Assembly: GCF_009877425.1 (NCBI RefSeq)
Contig: NZ_WXEY01000011.1
Span: 36,505-100,504, forward strand
Source: Heliomicrobium undosum
GTDB lineage: Bacteria; Bacillota; Desulfitobacteriia; Heliobacteriales; Heliobacteriaceae
Reading direction: 5' to 3'
DNA length: 64,000 nucleotides
Positions 31,833 through 40,796 of the stretch are shown here, in pieces; position 1 is the first letter of the stretch; each line of letters begins with the position of its first letter. The position numbers and the translations under genes were made by a program. The notes beneath the pieces were generated by a model. That model saw nothing but the letters and a program-made list of their open reading frames with translations. It made no database searches and had not been told where the DNA came from.

Positions 31833-31872
31833 AAACGCCGCTGGTCGATAGAGAGGACGCAGCGGCGTTTTG
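31833..31872 (+). terminator. Rho-independent terminator after the sigma-54 activator
   Basis: aaacgccgct (31833-31842) pairs with agcggcgttt (31861-31870), followed by tg and few T. It ends the kinase-regulator transcript so the downstream cluster has its own promoter. Confidence 0.75.
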
Positions 31873-31910
31873 CTTAGCTCCCTGCGAGAGCGCGCGAAAA
31901 CGTACAGATG

Positions 31911-31930
31911 CACCGATCGGTGCACCGATC
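31911..31930. promoter_or_regulatory. Palindrome, candidate activator-binding site (UAS)
   Basis: gatcggtgcaccgatc at 31915-31930 is a perfect 16-bp palindrome, and it overlaps a second one, tgcaccgatcggtgca (31909-31924). Its centre is about 130 bp upstream of the -24 element of the next promoter, a usual distance for an NtrC-type enhancer site. That the upstream regulator binds it is inference. Confidence 0.5.
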
Positions 31931-32053
31931 CGTACACGCCGCACTGTCCAGGGCGACGCGAAGCCGATGCCCGTTGCATTCACTCAGCGAAAATTTGTTA
32001 AGAATTGATGGAATTACAAGGGCCTCTCAAAAAAATATGGCGCCCACTCCTCG

Positions 32054-32070
32054 TTGGCACGGATTTTGCA
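32054..32070 (+). promoter_or_regulatory. Sigma-54 (-24/-12) promoter
   Basis: TTGGCACG (32054-32061), four bases, TTGCA (32066-32070): GG and GC are exactly 10 bases apart, matching the sigma-54 consensus TGGCACG-N4-TTGC. Transcription is expected near 32082, about 50 bp before the first gene of the chemosensory cluster. An NtrC-family activator gene lies directly upstream. Confidence 0.85.
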
Positions 32071-32132
32071 TTAATAAATAATAGGACCCAAGTCTTATGG
32101 GGCCATTGAAAATGCAGAAGGAGGACATCAGC

Positions 32133-34106
32133 GTGGAGAAAAAATTAGCCAGACCGGCTGCAGGATCGGTGAGCGGCCCTAGCTCAACCCAGTTGAATCA
32201 CAAACTGGGACGCCAAGATCAAGGGGGTGCGGCGGAAGAGATCGCCCAGAAGCGGGACCTGGCCAAACGGAAGGCCATGGAGAAGGTCCGCGCCCGCACC
32301 CTGGCCAAGCAACAGCAGTTGGCTGAACGCATCGCCACCGCCACGGAGCAACTGGCTTCCGGCATCGAACAGGCCAGCAACGCCGCCGTTGAACTGGGCT
32401 CGACGATGGCGCAGATCGCCACTGGCGCCGATGAAGCCGCATCCGCCGCCGAGCAGCAGCGAGCAGCGATCAACCAGATCGACAAGGCGTCGGTCATCGC
32501 CAGCAGCCGCGCCAAAGAATCCTTGGAGAAGGTCAATATCGCCCAACCCCTGGTCCTGTCCACCGCTGCCGACATAGAACAACTGATCGACGGCATCAAA
32601 GAATCAGCCGATACGAACATAGAATCGACGAAATTGGTCAACGATCTGGAGAAGCAATCGGCTGAGATCGGAAACATCGTCGATGCAGTTGTCCGCATCG
32701 CCGACCAGACCAACCTGCTGGCCTTAAACGCCGCCATCGAGGCTGCTCGCGCCGGCGAACACGGCCGCGGATTCGCCGTCGTCGCCGACGAGGTGCGCAA
32801 CCTGGCCGAGATCTCGGAAAAATCGGCCCGCGACATCCGCAACCTCGTCTCCAACATCCAGGAGAACGTGAAGATCGTCGTCAAGGATGTGGAAGAGGCC
32901 GGCGTCGCCGCCAACGCCGAGGTGGAAAATTCGAAAAAGATCACCGAGGATCTGAACAAGATCAGCAAAGAGATGGTGGCCGTTCAGAGCGCCGTTACGG
33001 AAGTCGCCCAGAGCGCTGTCGACGCCACCCAAGGCGCGGCCGAATTCCTCTCCGTGGCCGAACAGGTGGCCGCCGCCGCTGAAGAGCAGAGCAACGCCGC
33101 AGAAGAGGTCAACCAGGCTGTGTCGGAGCAGAATAAAGCCTTCTCAGAGATGGGCTCCGCCGCCAACGAACTGGCCCAACTGGCCGAGACGCTGAAGGTG
33201 TCCACGGACGCCCAGAAGTCCTCGGAGGAACTGGCCTCTGCCGCCGAAGAGTTGTCAGCCAACGTGGAAGAAGCCAACAGCGCCTCCCGCCAGATCATGA
33301 CGGCCATGGGCCAGTTGTCCCAAGGCGCCAAGGCCCAAGGGGAAATGACCCAGAAGGGCGCCGCCCTCTCGGAGCGCCTCGTCGCCGCAGCCAACCAGAT
33401 GCGCAGCCTCTCCTCAGTTTCCGAAGAGAAAGTCACCGAACTGCGCACCCTGCTCGATACCAATAAAAAAGGTGTCGACGGCCTAATCATCGGTATCACC
33501 AATGCTTCCGACGCAAGCATTGTTTCAGCCCGCAACATCAAGATCCTTGAAGAGACGACGCGCAAGATCGACAAAATCGTCGACGCGATTGTGAATGTGA
33601 CCATCCAGACAAACATGCTGGCTGTCAACGGCTCCATCGAAGCCGCCCGGGCAGGCGAGTACGGCCGCGGCTTCTCCGTCGTCGCCGGTGATATCCGCAC
33701 CCTGGCCAACGAGTCGGCTGAGAATGCCGACAAGATCAAAGACCTGGTCCGCAATATCCAGAGTCAGATTCAGAAGGTTACGGAAGACATCGAACTGTCG
33801 GCGAAAAAGGCCGTTCAGGAAGTGGAAAAGGCGAAAAAGTCCACCCACAACCTGAACGAGATTGAGGACGCCATGCTGGTCATCCTTAAGGGTGTCAAAG
33901 AGGTGCTTAAAGGCGCCGAAGAATCGCTGATCGCCCTTGAACAGGCCCGCAAAGGCGTCGACCAGATTGCCGCCGCCGCCCAGGAAGCCGAGAAAGCGGC
34001 CGCGGAAGCCAACATAGCCGCCCAAGAACAAGCCAAAGGAATGCAGGAACTGGCCGAAGCCATTGAGGAGATCTCCGGATTGGCCGACGAACTGCAGACG
34101 ATGTAA
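32133..34106 (+). CDS. Soluble receptor-like protein with two MCP signalling tips
   Basis: A 657-residue, highly alpha-helical protein with no transmembrane or recognisable ligand domain. It has two separate MCP hairpin tips: [20 protein letters not shown] from residue 192 and [20 protein letters not shown] from residue 492, each followed by the (A/S)VVA-DxR tip-exit pattern. The first is canonical, the second a diverged class. Long coiled-coil arms with heptads rich in Ala/Glu/Gln connect them. MCP tips bind CheA and CheW, so this protein may bridge or scaffold two signalling units. The GTG at 32133 with aaggagg 8 bp upstream is preferred to an ATG at 32097. First gene after the sigma-54 promoter, 23 bp before the triple CheW gene. 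Confidence 0.9.
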   Translation: MEKKLARPAAGSVSGPSSTQLNHKLGRQDQGGAAEEIAQKRDLAKRKAMEKVRARTLAKQQQLAERIATATEQLASGIEQASNAAVELGSTMAQIATGADEAASAAEQQRAAINQIDKASVIASSRAKESLEKVNIAQPLVLSTAADIEQLIDGIKESADTNIESTKLVNDLEKQSAEIGNIVDAVVRIADQTNLLALNAAIEAARAGEHGRGFAVVADEVRNLAEISEKSARDIRNLVSNIQENVKIVVKDVEEAGVAANAEVENSKKITEDLNKISKEMVAVQSAVTEVAQSAVDATQGAAEFLSVAEQVAAAAEEQSNAAEEVNQAVSEQNKAFSEMGSAANELAQLAETLKVSTDAQKSSEELASAAEELSANVEEANSASRQIMTAMGQLSQGAKAQGEMTQKGAALSERLVAAANQMRSLSSVSEEKVTELRTLLDTNKKGVDGLIIGITNASDASIVSARNIKILEETTRKIDKIVDAIVNVTIQTNMLAVNGSIEAARAGEYGRGFSVVAGDIRTLANESAENADKIKDLVRNIQSQIQKVTEDIELSAKKAVQEVEKAKKSTHNLNEIEDAMLVILKGVKEVLKGAEESLIALEQARKGVDQIAAAAQEAEKAAAEANIAAQEQAKGMQELAEAIEEISGLADELQTM

Positions 34107-34129
34107 GCGGAGGGGAAGGAGCAAAAGGA

Positions 34130-35602
34130 ATGACAGCAGCCGAAACTGCAAGGGCCGTCGGCCTGACGGAGCGGCAACTGGTCACCTTCCACCTCGGCAA
34201 CGAAGAGTTTGGCGCCGACATCATGAATGTGCGGGAGATCATCCGCTTCGCCGAAGTGACGAAGATCCCCCAAGCGCCAGACTATGTGGAAGGTGTCTGC
34301 AATCTGAGAGGAAGCATTCTCCCGATCATCGACGGCCGCACCCGCTTCGGGATGGATCGAGGTCAACGCGACGAAAACACGCGGGTCCTCGTTGTCGATG
34401 TGAGCGGACAGGTGACGGGGATCGTCGTTGACCGCGTATCAGAGGTCCTCCGTGTCGCCGGCGCCGATATCGATCCGCCGCCGGCGGTGATCCGCAACGA
34501 AGCGGTCCGCTACCTTGACGGCGTTGTGAAATTGAACGGAGGCAAGCGCCTGATCATGGCCTTGAACCTGGAACAGGCGCTCACCGTCGAATCAGAGAAC
34601 AGGGACTTTGACCTGCAAACAGCCGCGGCGGCAGCGGTCCGCGAAGTAGCGGCCCAGCGCGCCGAGTTGGAAGAAGACCAACTGGTCACCTTCCTGCTCG
34701 GCCAGGAGGAATACGCCTTCGACATAATGCATGTCAAGGAGATCATCCGGGTCCCCGAGATCACCGCAGTGCCCAATGTGCTTCATTATCTGGAAGGGGT
34801 CGTCTCGATCCGCAACCAGTTGCTTCCCATCGTCAACATGCGCCTGTATTTCAACATGCCGAACGTGCCTGTCACCGACCAGTCGAGGATCATCATCGTC
34901 GACCTGGGCCAGATGACGGCAGGCTTCCGCGTCGACCGCGTCCTAGAGGTCATCCGGGTCCCCAGGAGCGTCATCGAGCCGCCGCCGCCCATCTTCATCA
35001 ACGGAGAACTGGAGCAGATCCGCGGCGTCGCAAAGTTGAATGAGGGCAAACGGCTCTTCATGTGCCTGAACGCCGCCAACCTGCTCGACGCCGACCTGGT
35101 CAGCGACCTGCTGGAGCGAGGCGAGAGCAACGTGGTCCGGGAAAACCAGAGCAGTTCCGGGGCCATTGAAGAGGAACAACTGGTCGCCTTCCGTCTCGGC
35201 AAGGAAGAGTTTGCCATCAAGATCACCGATGTGCAGGAGATCAACCGCATGACCCAGGTGACCCAGATGCCGGGCGCGCCGGGTTATGTGGAAGGGCTCG
35301 TCAACCTGCGGGGCAACATCATCCCGGCGCTTAACCTTCGCCGCCGATTTGGCATGACCGAACGGACCCACGATGACGCCACCCGCATCATCATCGTCGA
35401 CGTGGGCCTGCGCAAAACCGGCATCATTGTCGACGCCGTCACTGAAGTCCTCCGCTTCGAACGGAGTCTGGTCGAAGAGACGCCCCGCCTGCTTTCTGAA
35501 ACAGTCGACCGTGAGTACATCAGCGGTGTGGCCAAACTGAGCGGCGGCAAGCGCATGGTCATGATTCTCGACTCGGAACGGATACTAAAAATCGAGGGAT
35601 AG
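34130..35602 (+). CDS. Triple CheW-domain scaffold protein
   Basis: A 490-residue protein made of three tandem CheW domains, each opening with a (V/A)TFxLGxEE-(F/Y) strand: LVTFHLGNEEFGADIMNVRE near residue 18, LVTFLLGQEEYAFDIMHVKE near 185, LVAFRLGKEEFAIKITDVQE near 350. Domains 1 and 3 have the standard NLRG loop (CNLRGSILPII, VNLRGNIIPAL); domain 2 has SIRNQLLPIV, lacking the conserved Arg-Gly. CheW couples receptors to CheA; multiple domains could crosslink arrays. Short spacing to both neighbours (23 and 3 bp) indicates one operon. Confidence 0.93.
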   Translation: MTAAETARAVGLTERQLVTFHLGNEEFGADIMNVREIIRFAEVTKIPQAPDYVEGVCNLRGSILPIIDGRTRFGMDRGQRDENTRVLVVDVSGQVTGIVVDRVSEVLRVAGADIDPPPAVIRNEAVRYLDGVVKLNGGKRLIMALNLEQALTVESENRDFDLQTAAAAAVREVAAQRAELEEDQLVTFLLGQEEYAFDIMHVKEIIRVPEITAVPNVLHYLEGVVSIRNQLLPIVNMRLYFNMPNVPVTDQSRIIIVDLGQMTAGFRVDRVLEVIRVPRSVIEPPPPIFINGELEQIRGVAKLNEGKRLFMCLNAANLLDADLVSDLLERGESNVVRENQSSSGAIEEEQLVAFRLGKEEFAIKITDVQEINRMTQVTQMPGAPGYVEGLVNLRGNIIPALNLRRRFGMTERTHDDATRIIIVDVGLRKTGIIVDAVTEVLRFERSLVEETPRLLSETVDREYISGVAKLSGGKRMVMILDSERILKIEG

Positions 35603-35605
35603 CCG

Positions 35606-36709
35606 ATGAGCATTCGAGTGTTGGTGGTCGATGATTCGGCCATGATGCGTAAGGCGCTCCGTCAGATCCTCGAAACCGATCTGGACATCGAGGTGGTGGC
35701 CGCCGCACGCGACGGCGAAGACGCCTTGAAGAAAGCCCAAGAACTCTCGCCTGATGTGATCACCCTGGACATCAACATGCCTGTGATGGACGGGCTCACC
35801 TGCCTGTCCCTTCTCCTCGAACAAATCCCCGAGGTGCAGGTGGTGATGGTCAGTTCCCTGACCCAGGAAGGCGCTATCACCACCTTTGAAGCCATGGAAC
35901 TGGGCGCCTTTGACTATGTGGCCAAACCCTCGGGGACCGTCTCGGCAAACCTGCACATTGTCGGCCGGGAACTGATCGCCAAGGTGAAAGCGGCGGCGAA
36001 GCGCAAACGCCGCCGTCCCGGATCCCGTCTGGCCGGGCGCAACGCCAGCCGGAGCGCCGGGCGGCCCCCCCTTGGCGCGAACCGCGCTGAGCGAGGCGAC
36101 CATTCCATCCTTGTTCCGGACCGCGCCTTCCGCAAGGTTGTCGTCATCGGCGTATCGACGGGCGGGCCGAGCACACTGATGGAAATCCTGCCCTACCTGC
36201 CCGCTGATCTCGACGCATCGGTCATCGTCGTCCAGCACATGCCGCCCACCTTTACAAACAGCTTCGCCAAGCGCCTTGACGACTACTGCCATCTGCGCTT
36301 TTCTGAAGCGAAGGCGGGCGACAAGTTGGCCAGGGGTGAGGGTTTTGTCGCCCCTGGCGGTCACCACCTGGTGTTGAAGAAAAACGCCCTCCGTGACGAT
36401 GTGCTCATCCGCCTCACTTCGCAGCCGGCCAACACCCTCTTTATCCCCTCTGTTGACGTGACCATGCATTCGGTCGTGGAATTGTTTGGAAAACGGACCG
36501 TCGGCGTGCTGCTCACCGGGATGGGCTCGGACGGGGCCGACGGCATGGTGGCCATCCGCCAGGCCGGAGGGGTGACCATCGCCGAGGATGCCTCGACGGC
36601 TGTCGTCTTTGGCATGCCTCGGGAGGCGATCGAGCGGGGCGGCGCCGAAATCGTGGCGCCTTCCCATCAGATCGCCCGGGAGATCGTCAAAGCCGTGAAC
36701 CGCTGGTAG
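35606..36709 (+). CDS. cheB: Chemoreceptor glutamate methylesterase CheB
   Basis: CheB, 367 residues. N-terminal receiver (VVDDSAMMRKALR; phosphoacceptor Asp in TLDINMPVMDG near residue 55), a basic linker of about 35 residues (KRKRRRPGSRLAGRNASRS), and the methylesterase domain with the catalytic Ser in GVSTGGPSTLMEI near residue 184, His in VVQHMPPTFT and Asp in LTGMGSDGADGM. It removes methyl groups from receptors, or deamidates them, for adaptation; cheR lies further down the cluster. Start 3 bp after the CheW gene. Confidence 0.95.
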   Translation: MSIRVLVVDDSAMMRKALRQILETDLDIEVVAAARDGEDALKKAQELSPDVITLDINMPVMDGLTCLSLLLEQIPEVQVVMVSSLTQEGAITTFEAMELGAFDYVAKPSGTVSANLHIVGRELIAKVKAAAKRKRRRPGSRLAGRNASRSAGRPPLGANRAERGDHSILVPDRAFRKVVVIGVSTGGPSTLMEILPYLPADLDASVIVVQHMPPTFTNSFAKRLDDYCHLRFSEAKAGDKLARGEGFVAPGGHHLVLKKNALRDDVLIRLTSQPANTLFIPSVDVTMHSVVELFGKRTVGVLLTGMGSDGADGMVAIRQAGGVTIAEDASTAVVFGMPREAIERGGAEIVAPSHQIAREIVKAVNRW

Positions 36710-36744
36710 CGGCCGCTTACCATGAAGGGAGAAAAGGAACAACG

Positions 36745-37545
36745 ATGAATGAAAAGCATCCGACGGAAAAGGATAATCAAAATGCCTATGCCGACTGGCT
36801 TTCCGCCGTCAGAAGGAGCGCATGGGGCGCAAGCGGCGCTTTTAACCTTCAGGAGACGGAACGGCTGGGACAACATTTGATCGACGGGATCTCCATCACC
36901 GCGACGACGGGAGAATTGCCGGAGTTTTTACGGAAGACGCTGCGGGAGATCACGGAAATGGCGGTGGCGCACGGCTTGAATCCCTACGACACGGCGCTTT
37001 TTGTCTTCTCCTTGCGTCCCTTCCTGGATGATTTGCTGCCCCATATCGACGGGAAAAAGAGGACGACCGTGCTGGATCAGGCGGGGCTCTATATCTTTGA
37101 TGTGTACCTGAAATCTCGGGAAGAGTTGATCATCAACCAGCGCCAGGACCTGCTCGAACTCTCGACGCCTGTCATCCGCGTCTGGGAGGGCATCCTCGCC
37201 GTGCCGTTGATCGGAACGATGGACAGCAAGCGCGCCCAGCAGGTGATGGAGAAGCTGCTGAACATGATCGTCGAGACGAATTCCCGGGTGACCATTCTCG
37301 ACATCACCGGTGTCCCCACTGTCGATACGCTGGTTGCCAACCATATCCTCAAGACGGCCGCTGCCGTGCGACTCCTTGGCGCGACCCTGATCATCACCGG
37401 GATCAGCCCCGTCATCGCCCAGACGATGGTCCATATGGGCGTCGATCTCGGCGCCGTCACCACGCGGGCCGTCATGGCCGACGGGATTGCCCTGGCCCTG
37501 GAGTTGTTACAGAAGCGGATCGGTTCCGAAGCGACGGCCGGTTAA
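36745..37545 (+). CDS. RsbR-type stressosome STAS protein
   Basis: A 266-residue protein: helical N-terminal sensor region of about 145 residues, not a recognised globin fold, then a STAS domain (about 150-262). The family's phosphorylatable Thr region is visible as LDITGVPTVDTLVANH, and LLGATLIITGISPVIAQTMV is typical of RsbR-like proteins. With RsbS it would form the stressosome core, sequestering RsbT until phosphorylated. It is followed by rsbS- and rsbT-like genes in the Bacillus order, but here inside a chemosensory operon. Confidence 0.88.
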   Translation: MNEKHPTEKDNQNAYADWLSAVRRSAWGASGAFNLQETERLGQHLIDGISITATTGELPEFLRKTLREITEMAVAHGLNPYDTALFVFSLRPFLDDLLPHIDGKKRTTVLDQAGLYIFDVYLKSREELIINQRQDLLELSTPVIRVWEGILAVPLIGTMDSKRAQQVMEKLLNMIVETNSRVTILDITGVPTVDTLVANHILKTAAAVRLLGATLIITGISPVIAQTMVHMGVDLGAVTTRAVMADGIALALELLQKRIGSEATAG

Positions 37546-37549
37546 GGCC

Positions 37550-37927
37550 ATGGAAAAGGCGACCATCGTCAAATTGCAGGATCTCCTGTTGGTCACTCTC
37601 CAGAGCGACATGAACGACCAGTCGGCCATGGGGATGCAGCACAATGTGCTCGAAACGGTCTCGCGTTCAGGTGTGCGCGGCGTCATCATCGAGGTCTCCC
37701 AACTGGATCTGATCGATTCCTATATGGCCCGCCTCCTCTCCGATACAGCCCGGATGATCCGCCTCATGGGCGCCGTCACCGTGCTGGTCGGATTGCGACC
37801 GACGGTGGCGATCACCATGGTGGAGATGGGTCTGATCATCGAAGAGACACAAACCGCCCTAAATCTGGAAGACGCTATGGCGAAATTTAAAGGGGGCGGG
37901 ATAACCCGAAGGGGGAACGGCCAATGA
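37550..37927 (+). CDS. rsbS: RsbS-type STAS protein
   Basis: A 125-residue single STAS domain. The site of phosphorylation in RsbS is seen as Ser in the segment VSQLDLIDSYMARLLSDTA; MGLIIEETQTALNLEDAM closes the domain. It is the stressosome partner of the upstream RsbR-like protein and the antagonist of RsbT. ATG at 37550, 4 bp after the upstream stop; the last codons overlap the next gene (ATGA). Confidence 0.88.
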   Translation: MEKATIVKLQDLLLVTLQSDMNDQSAMGMQHNVLETVSRSGVRGVIIEVSQLDLIDSYMARLLSDTARMIRLMGAVTVLVGLRPTVAITMVEMGLIIEETQTALNLEDAMAKFKGGGITRRGNGQ

Positions 37928-38328
37928 TGGGCCGGGTGGAGATTGCCACCGAACCGGATATCGTCCTTTGCCGGCAGGTTGCCCGCCAGGCAGCGATTCG
38001 ACTTGGTTTTTCCCTGATCGACCAGACCCGCATCACCACCGCTGTCAGTGAATTGGCCCGCAACACCTTCCTTTATGCCGGACGGGGTACGATGGAGTGC
38101 CGGGAGGTGTCAGGCGAGGGAAAAGGCAGAGAAAAAGGCCTGGAATTCGTCTTTCGCGATCAGGGGCCCGGCATCGCTGACGTGGAACTGGCCATGACTG
38201 TGGGCTATACGAGCGGCGGCGGTTTAGGGCTGGGGTTGAGCGGCGCTCGCCGCCTGATGGACGAGTTTACTATCGACTCCCGCATCGGTCAAGGAACGGT
38301 TGTCCAGATCATCAAATGGTTGGCCTGA
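37924..38328 (+). CDS. rsbT: RsbT-type serine/threonine kinase (switch protein)
   Basis: A 134-residue GHKL-fold kinase. N box VSELARNTFLYAG near residue 42, G1 DQGPGIADVEL near 79 and the G2 loop TSGGGLGLGLSGARRLMDEF are intact, as in RsbT. In Bacillus RsbT phosphorylates RsbS/RsbR, then leaves to activate the phosphatase RsbU. No RsbU-like gene with the usual layout follows; a HATPase/PP2C-like fusion does. Overlaps the RsbS gene by 4 bp; a second ATG directly follows the first. Confidence 0.9.
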   Translation: MMGRVEIATEPDIVLCRQVARQAAIRLGFSLIDQTRITTAVSELARNTFLYAGRGTMECREVSGEGKGREKGLEFVFRDQGPGIADVELAMTVGYTSGGGLGLGLSGARRLMDEFTIDSRIGQGTVVQIIKWLA

Positions 38329-39342
38329 ATGGCTGACCCATCAGGGAGGGCCGGTGCTATGCCAGCGTACAAGGTGAACCGCGATGACGAGGTGGGCCAC
38401 GTTCGCCGGCAGGCGCTCTCCTTTTGCGGCCAGATCGCCTTCAGCCCGCAGGAGCAGGCGGAATTGGCCATCATCATCACCGAACTGGCCACCAATCTGG
38501 CGCGGCACGCCACCGCCGGGAGATTGAGCGTGGAAGCGCTTCCCGGGGGTAAGGGTGTTACCATCGAGGCGCTTGACGAAGGCCCGGGGATCGGCGATGT
38601 AACGGCCGCGCTCGTCGATGGCGCCTCCTCGAAAGGCAGCCTCGGCGGTGGGTTGGGGGCGATTCGTCGCTTGGCCGACGAGTTTTCCATCCGCTCCGGT
38701 CCCGGCGGCACCGAGGTCAAGGCGACGAAATGGGCTGGCGAGGGGCGCGGCAACGAATTGGAATTCGGCGTCTACAGCCGGCCCCATCGCGAACACAGTT
38801 GCTGTGACGACGGTTTTTGGATTCAACAGGACCGGCTGACGACATGGCTGGCCCTTTTTGATAACGCCCACTATCCGGTTGAACGAGGTGCGGTTTGGCG
38901 CCGCAATTCCCTGGAAGGCGCCCTGCGCAGCTTGCAGGGATTGCCGCTCACAGACATGGTCGCCATGGCGCACCGCCAGACCTTCGGCGGAGGAGGGGCC
39001 TCCCTGTTGCTGGGGAGGTATGATCACCGAAGGCATTTACTCGAATACGTGGCTGTCGGGGAGATCTCCGGGGCGTTGCTTTGGCCAGGAGGGTGGCGTG
39101 AGGTCGAGTGCCAGACGGGAAGGGTGGGGCATTCGTTGCCGCCCTTGATCCTGCGCCGATTGCCCATGACAACGGGCATGGTGCTGGCAGCGGCCACAAA
39201 AGGCGTTGCGCTCCACTGGGAATCCATCGCAACGGCAGACCTGAAGGGGGGGAATCTGGGGGATATGTGCCGTCAATGGGTGCGGACATGGGGAAAACAG
39301 GATGACGACGCGACGGTGCTGTTGGCCCGGGTCCGCTCATGA
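38329..39342 (+). CDS. Fusion of anti-sigma-type HATPase and SpoIIE/RsbX-like phosphatase domain
   Basis: A 337-residue two-domain protein. The N-terminal half is a GHKL kinase of the RsbT/RsbW type (ITELATNLARHATAG near residue 47, DEGPGIGDVT near 83, GGGLGAIRRLADEF near 104). The C-terminal half (about 145-337) looks like a PP2C/RsbX-type phosphatase: GGGGASLLLGRYD, VAVGEISGALLW and the terminal KQDDDATVLLARV, which keeps Asp residues for metal. It could both phosphorylate and dephosphorylate STAS partners from the adjacent genes. It starts right after the RsbT stop and overlaps the next kinase by 4 bp. The phosphatase call is weaker than the kinase call. Confidence 0.8.
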   Translation: MADPSGRAGAMPAYKVNRDDEVGHVRRQALSFCGQIAFSPQEQAELAIIITELATNLARHATAGRLSVEALPGGKGVTIEALDEGPGIGDVTAALVDGASSKGSLGGGLGAIRRLADEFSIRSGPGGTEVKATKWAGEGRGNELEFGVYSRPHREHSCCDDGFWIQQDRLTTWLALFDNAHYPVERGAVWRRNSLEGALRSLQGLPLTDMVAMAHRQTFGGGGASLLLGRYDHRRHLLEYVAVGEISGALLWPGGWREVECQTGRVGHSLPPLILRRLPMTTGMVLAAATKGVALHWESIATADLKGGNLGDMCRQWVRTWGKQDDDATVLLARVRS

Positions 39343-40796
39343 AGGAAACGCTGGAGGCCCGGTGTCGCGGGCAGGCCGAGGCTGTGTTGCCGGCCTTTGC
39401 TCGCCTTTTGGGAGAAGCCGGCGCTAGGCCGGATACTTTTTTGCGCGGGATTGTGCTGATCCTCTGGCAGTTGTCTGCTGCCGGCGAAGAGGCCGGCGAG
39501 TGGCAGGGGCGCCTGTCGCAGGATAAAGAGGGGTTTCTCATCGCCAGCCGGCTGGCCGTTCCGGCGGGGATGGTTCCCCCCCAATCAGACCCTGTTTTCG
39601 ACGCCTGCTTTCCCAATGCCATATCTGCCTCCTCGGGGGAACGGTGGTGGGAATTGCAGATTCGCGACACCCACCCGCTTCCCGCGCCCGACCAAGGCAA
39701 GGGCTGGGCGGAGGGAGACGGATGGCGCCAGGTGGCCGGGAGCCTGGGCGCCTTACTGAATCAGTTCAACCGGCTCCAGGATGAGGTGCGCAGCCTGACG
39801 GAGGAACTGATGCTGACCAGCCAAGGCGTCGTGGCCCTCGTGGAAGAGATGCAGATCTGGGTGGAAAAAGGCGAGGGAATGGCGCCCTCGGGCCTGCTGG
39901 AGGATCGGGTGCGGGCGAACCGCGATCTGGTCCACCGCTTGCAGGAAAAAGAGAAGGCGCTCCAGCAAGCGGATCGCCTAGCCACGATCGGTCGCCTCGT
40001 CGCCGGCGTGGCCCATGAGATCAACAACCCCCTCACCTTCATCAAGGTGAATGCGGAACTGTTGTCGCGGTATCTGGAGCGGGGAAAGCTGTTCTGCGAT
40101 GCGCCTGCTGTCGATCCTATCGCAACTGCTGCGGCGGATCCTGCCGGCAAGCCTGCTGCCGTTTCTGCTGCCGCCACCGGACCCGCATCTTCCACAACGG
40201 GCAAGGCGGCGCTGGAGGCCGAGGCGAAGCGGGCCAATCAGGCCATCTTCCGGGGCGTGGAACGCATCGCCAACATCGTCAGCGGTCTCAAGTACTTTTC
40301 TCGGCAGGAACGGGGAGAAAAATGCGCCGTCCAACTGCGCAAATGCCTGGAGGACGCCTGGCTGCTCGTGTCGAGCGACAGCGAGCTATCCCGGCACGTC
40401 CAATTTGCCCATCAGGTCCCTGGCGACCTGTACGTGCGGGGAAACGCCCAGCAGTTGGAGCAGGTGCTGATCAACCTGATGCACAACGCCCTCAAGGCGA
40501 TTCAACGTTCCGAACGCGCGCCGGGACGGCTCCTGGTGGAGTCTTACGTCGCTAGTGATCAAAGCGGACAGGCCATCATCCGCGTTCGCGATAATGGCTG
40601 TGGCATCGACCCGGCAGAATTGCCCAATGTCTTTGAGCCTTTTTACACCAACGACGGCAAGGGAACCGGCTTGGGTTTGTCCATTGTCCAGGGCATTGTG
40701 ACAGAACATGGCGGCACCATCACCGTGGCCAGCGAACCCGGGGCAGGCGCCGTCTTCACTATCCGGCTGCCGGCCATGCCGCCGGAGGAGGTATGA
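39339..40796 (+). CDS. Soluble sensor histidine kinase
   Basis: A 485-residue kinase without membrane segments. Residues 1-140 are of unknown type, then a coiled coil, HisKA with phosphoacceptor His226 (VAHEINNPLTFIKVNAELLS), an Ala/Pro-rich insert near 255-290 (DPAGKPAAVSAAATGPASST) and a HATPase domain (N box INLMHNALKAI, G1 DNGCGIDPAEL, FEPFYTNDGKGTGLGLSIV). The response regulator two genes downstream is a likely partner. It overlaps both neighbours by 4 bp (ATGA at both ends). Confidence 0.9.
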   Translation: MKETLEARCRGQAEAVLPAFARLLGEAGARPDTFLRGIVLILWQLSAAGEEAGEWQGRLSQDKEGFLIASRLAVPAGMVPPQSDPVFDACFPNAISASSGERWWELQIRDTHPLPAPDQGKGWAEGDGWRQVAGSLGALLNQFNRLQDEVRSLTEELMLTSQGVVALVEEMQIWVEKGEGMAPSGLLEDRVRANRDLVHRLQEKEKALQQADRLATIGRLVAGVAHEINNPLTFIKVNAELLSRYLERGKLFCDAPAVDPIATAAADPAGKPAAVSAAATGPASSTTGKAALEAEAKRANQAIFRGVERIANIVSGLKYFSRQERGEKCAVQLRKCLEDAWLLVSSDSELSRHVQFAHQVPGDLYVRGNAQQLEQVLINLMHNALKAIQRSERAPGRLLVESYVASDQSGQAIIRVRDNGCGIDPAELPNVFEPFYTNDGKGTGLGLSIVQGIVTEHGGTITVASEPGAGAVFTIRLPAMPPEEV

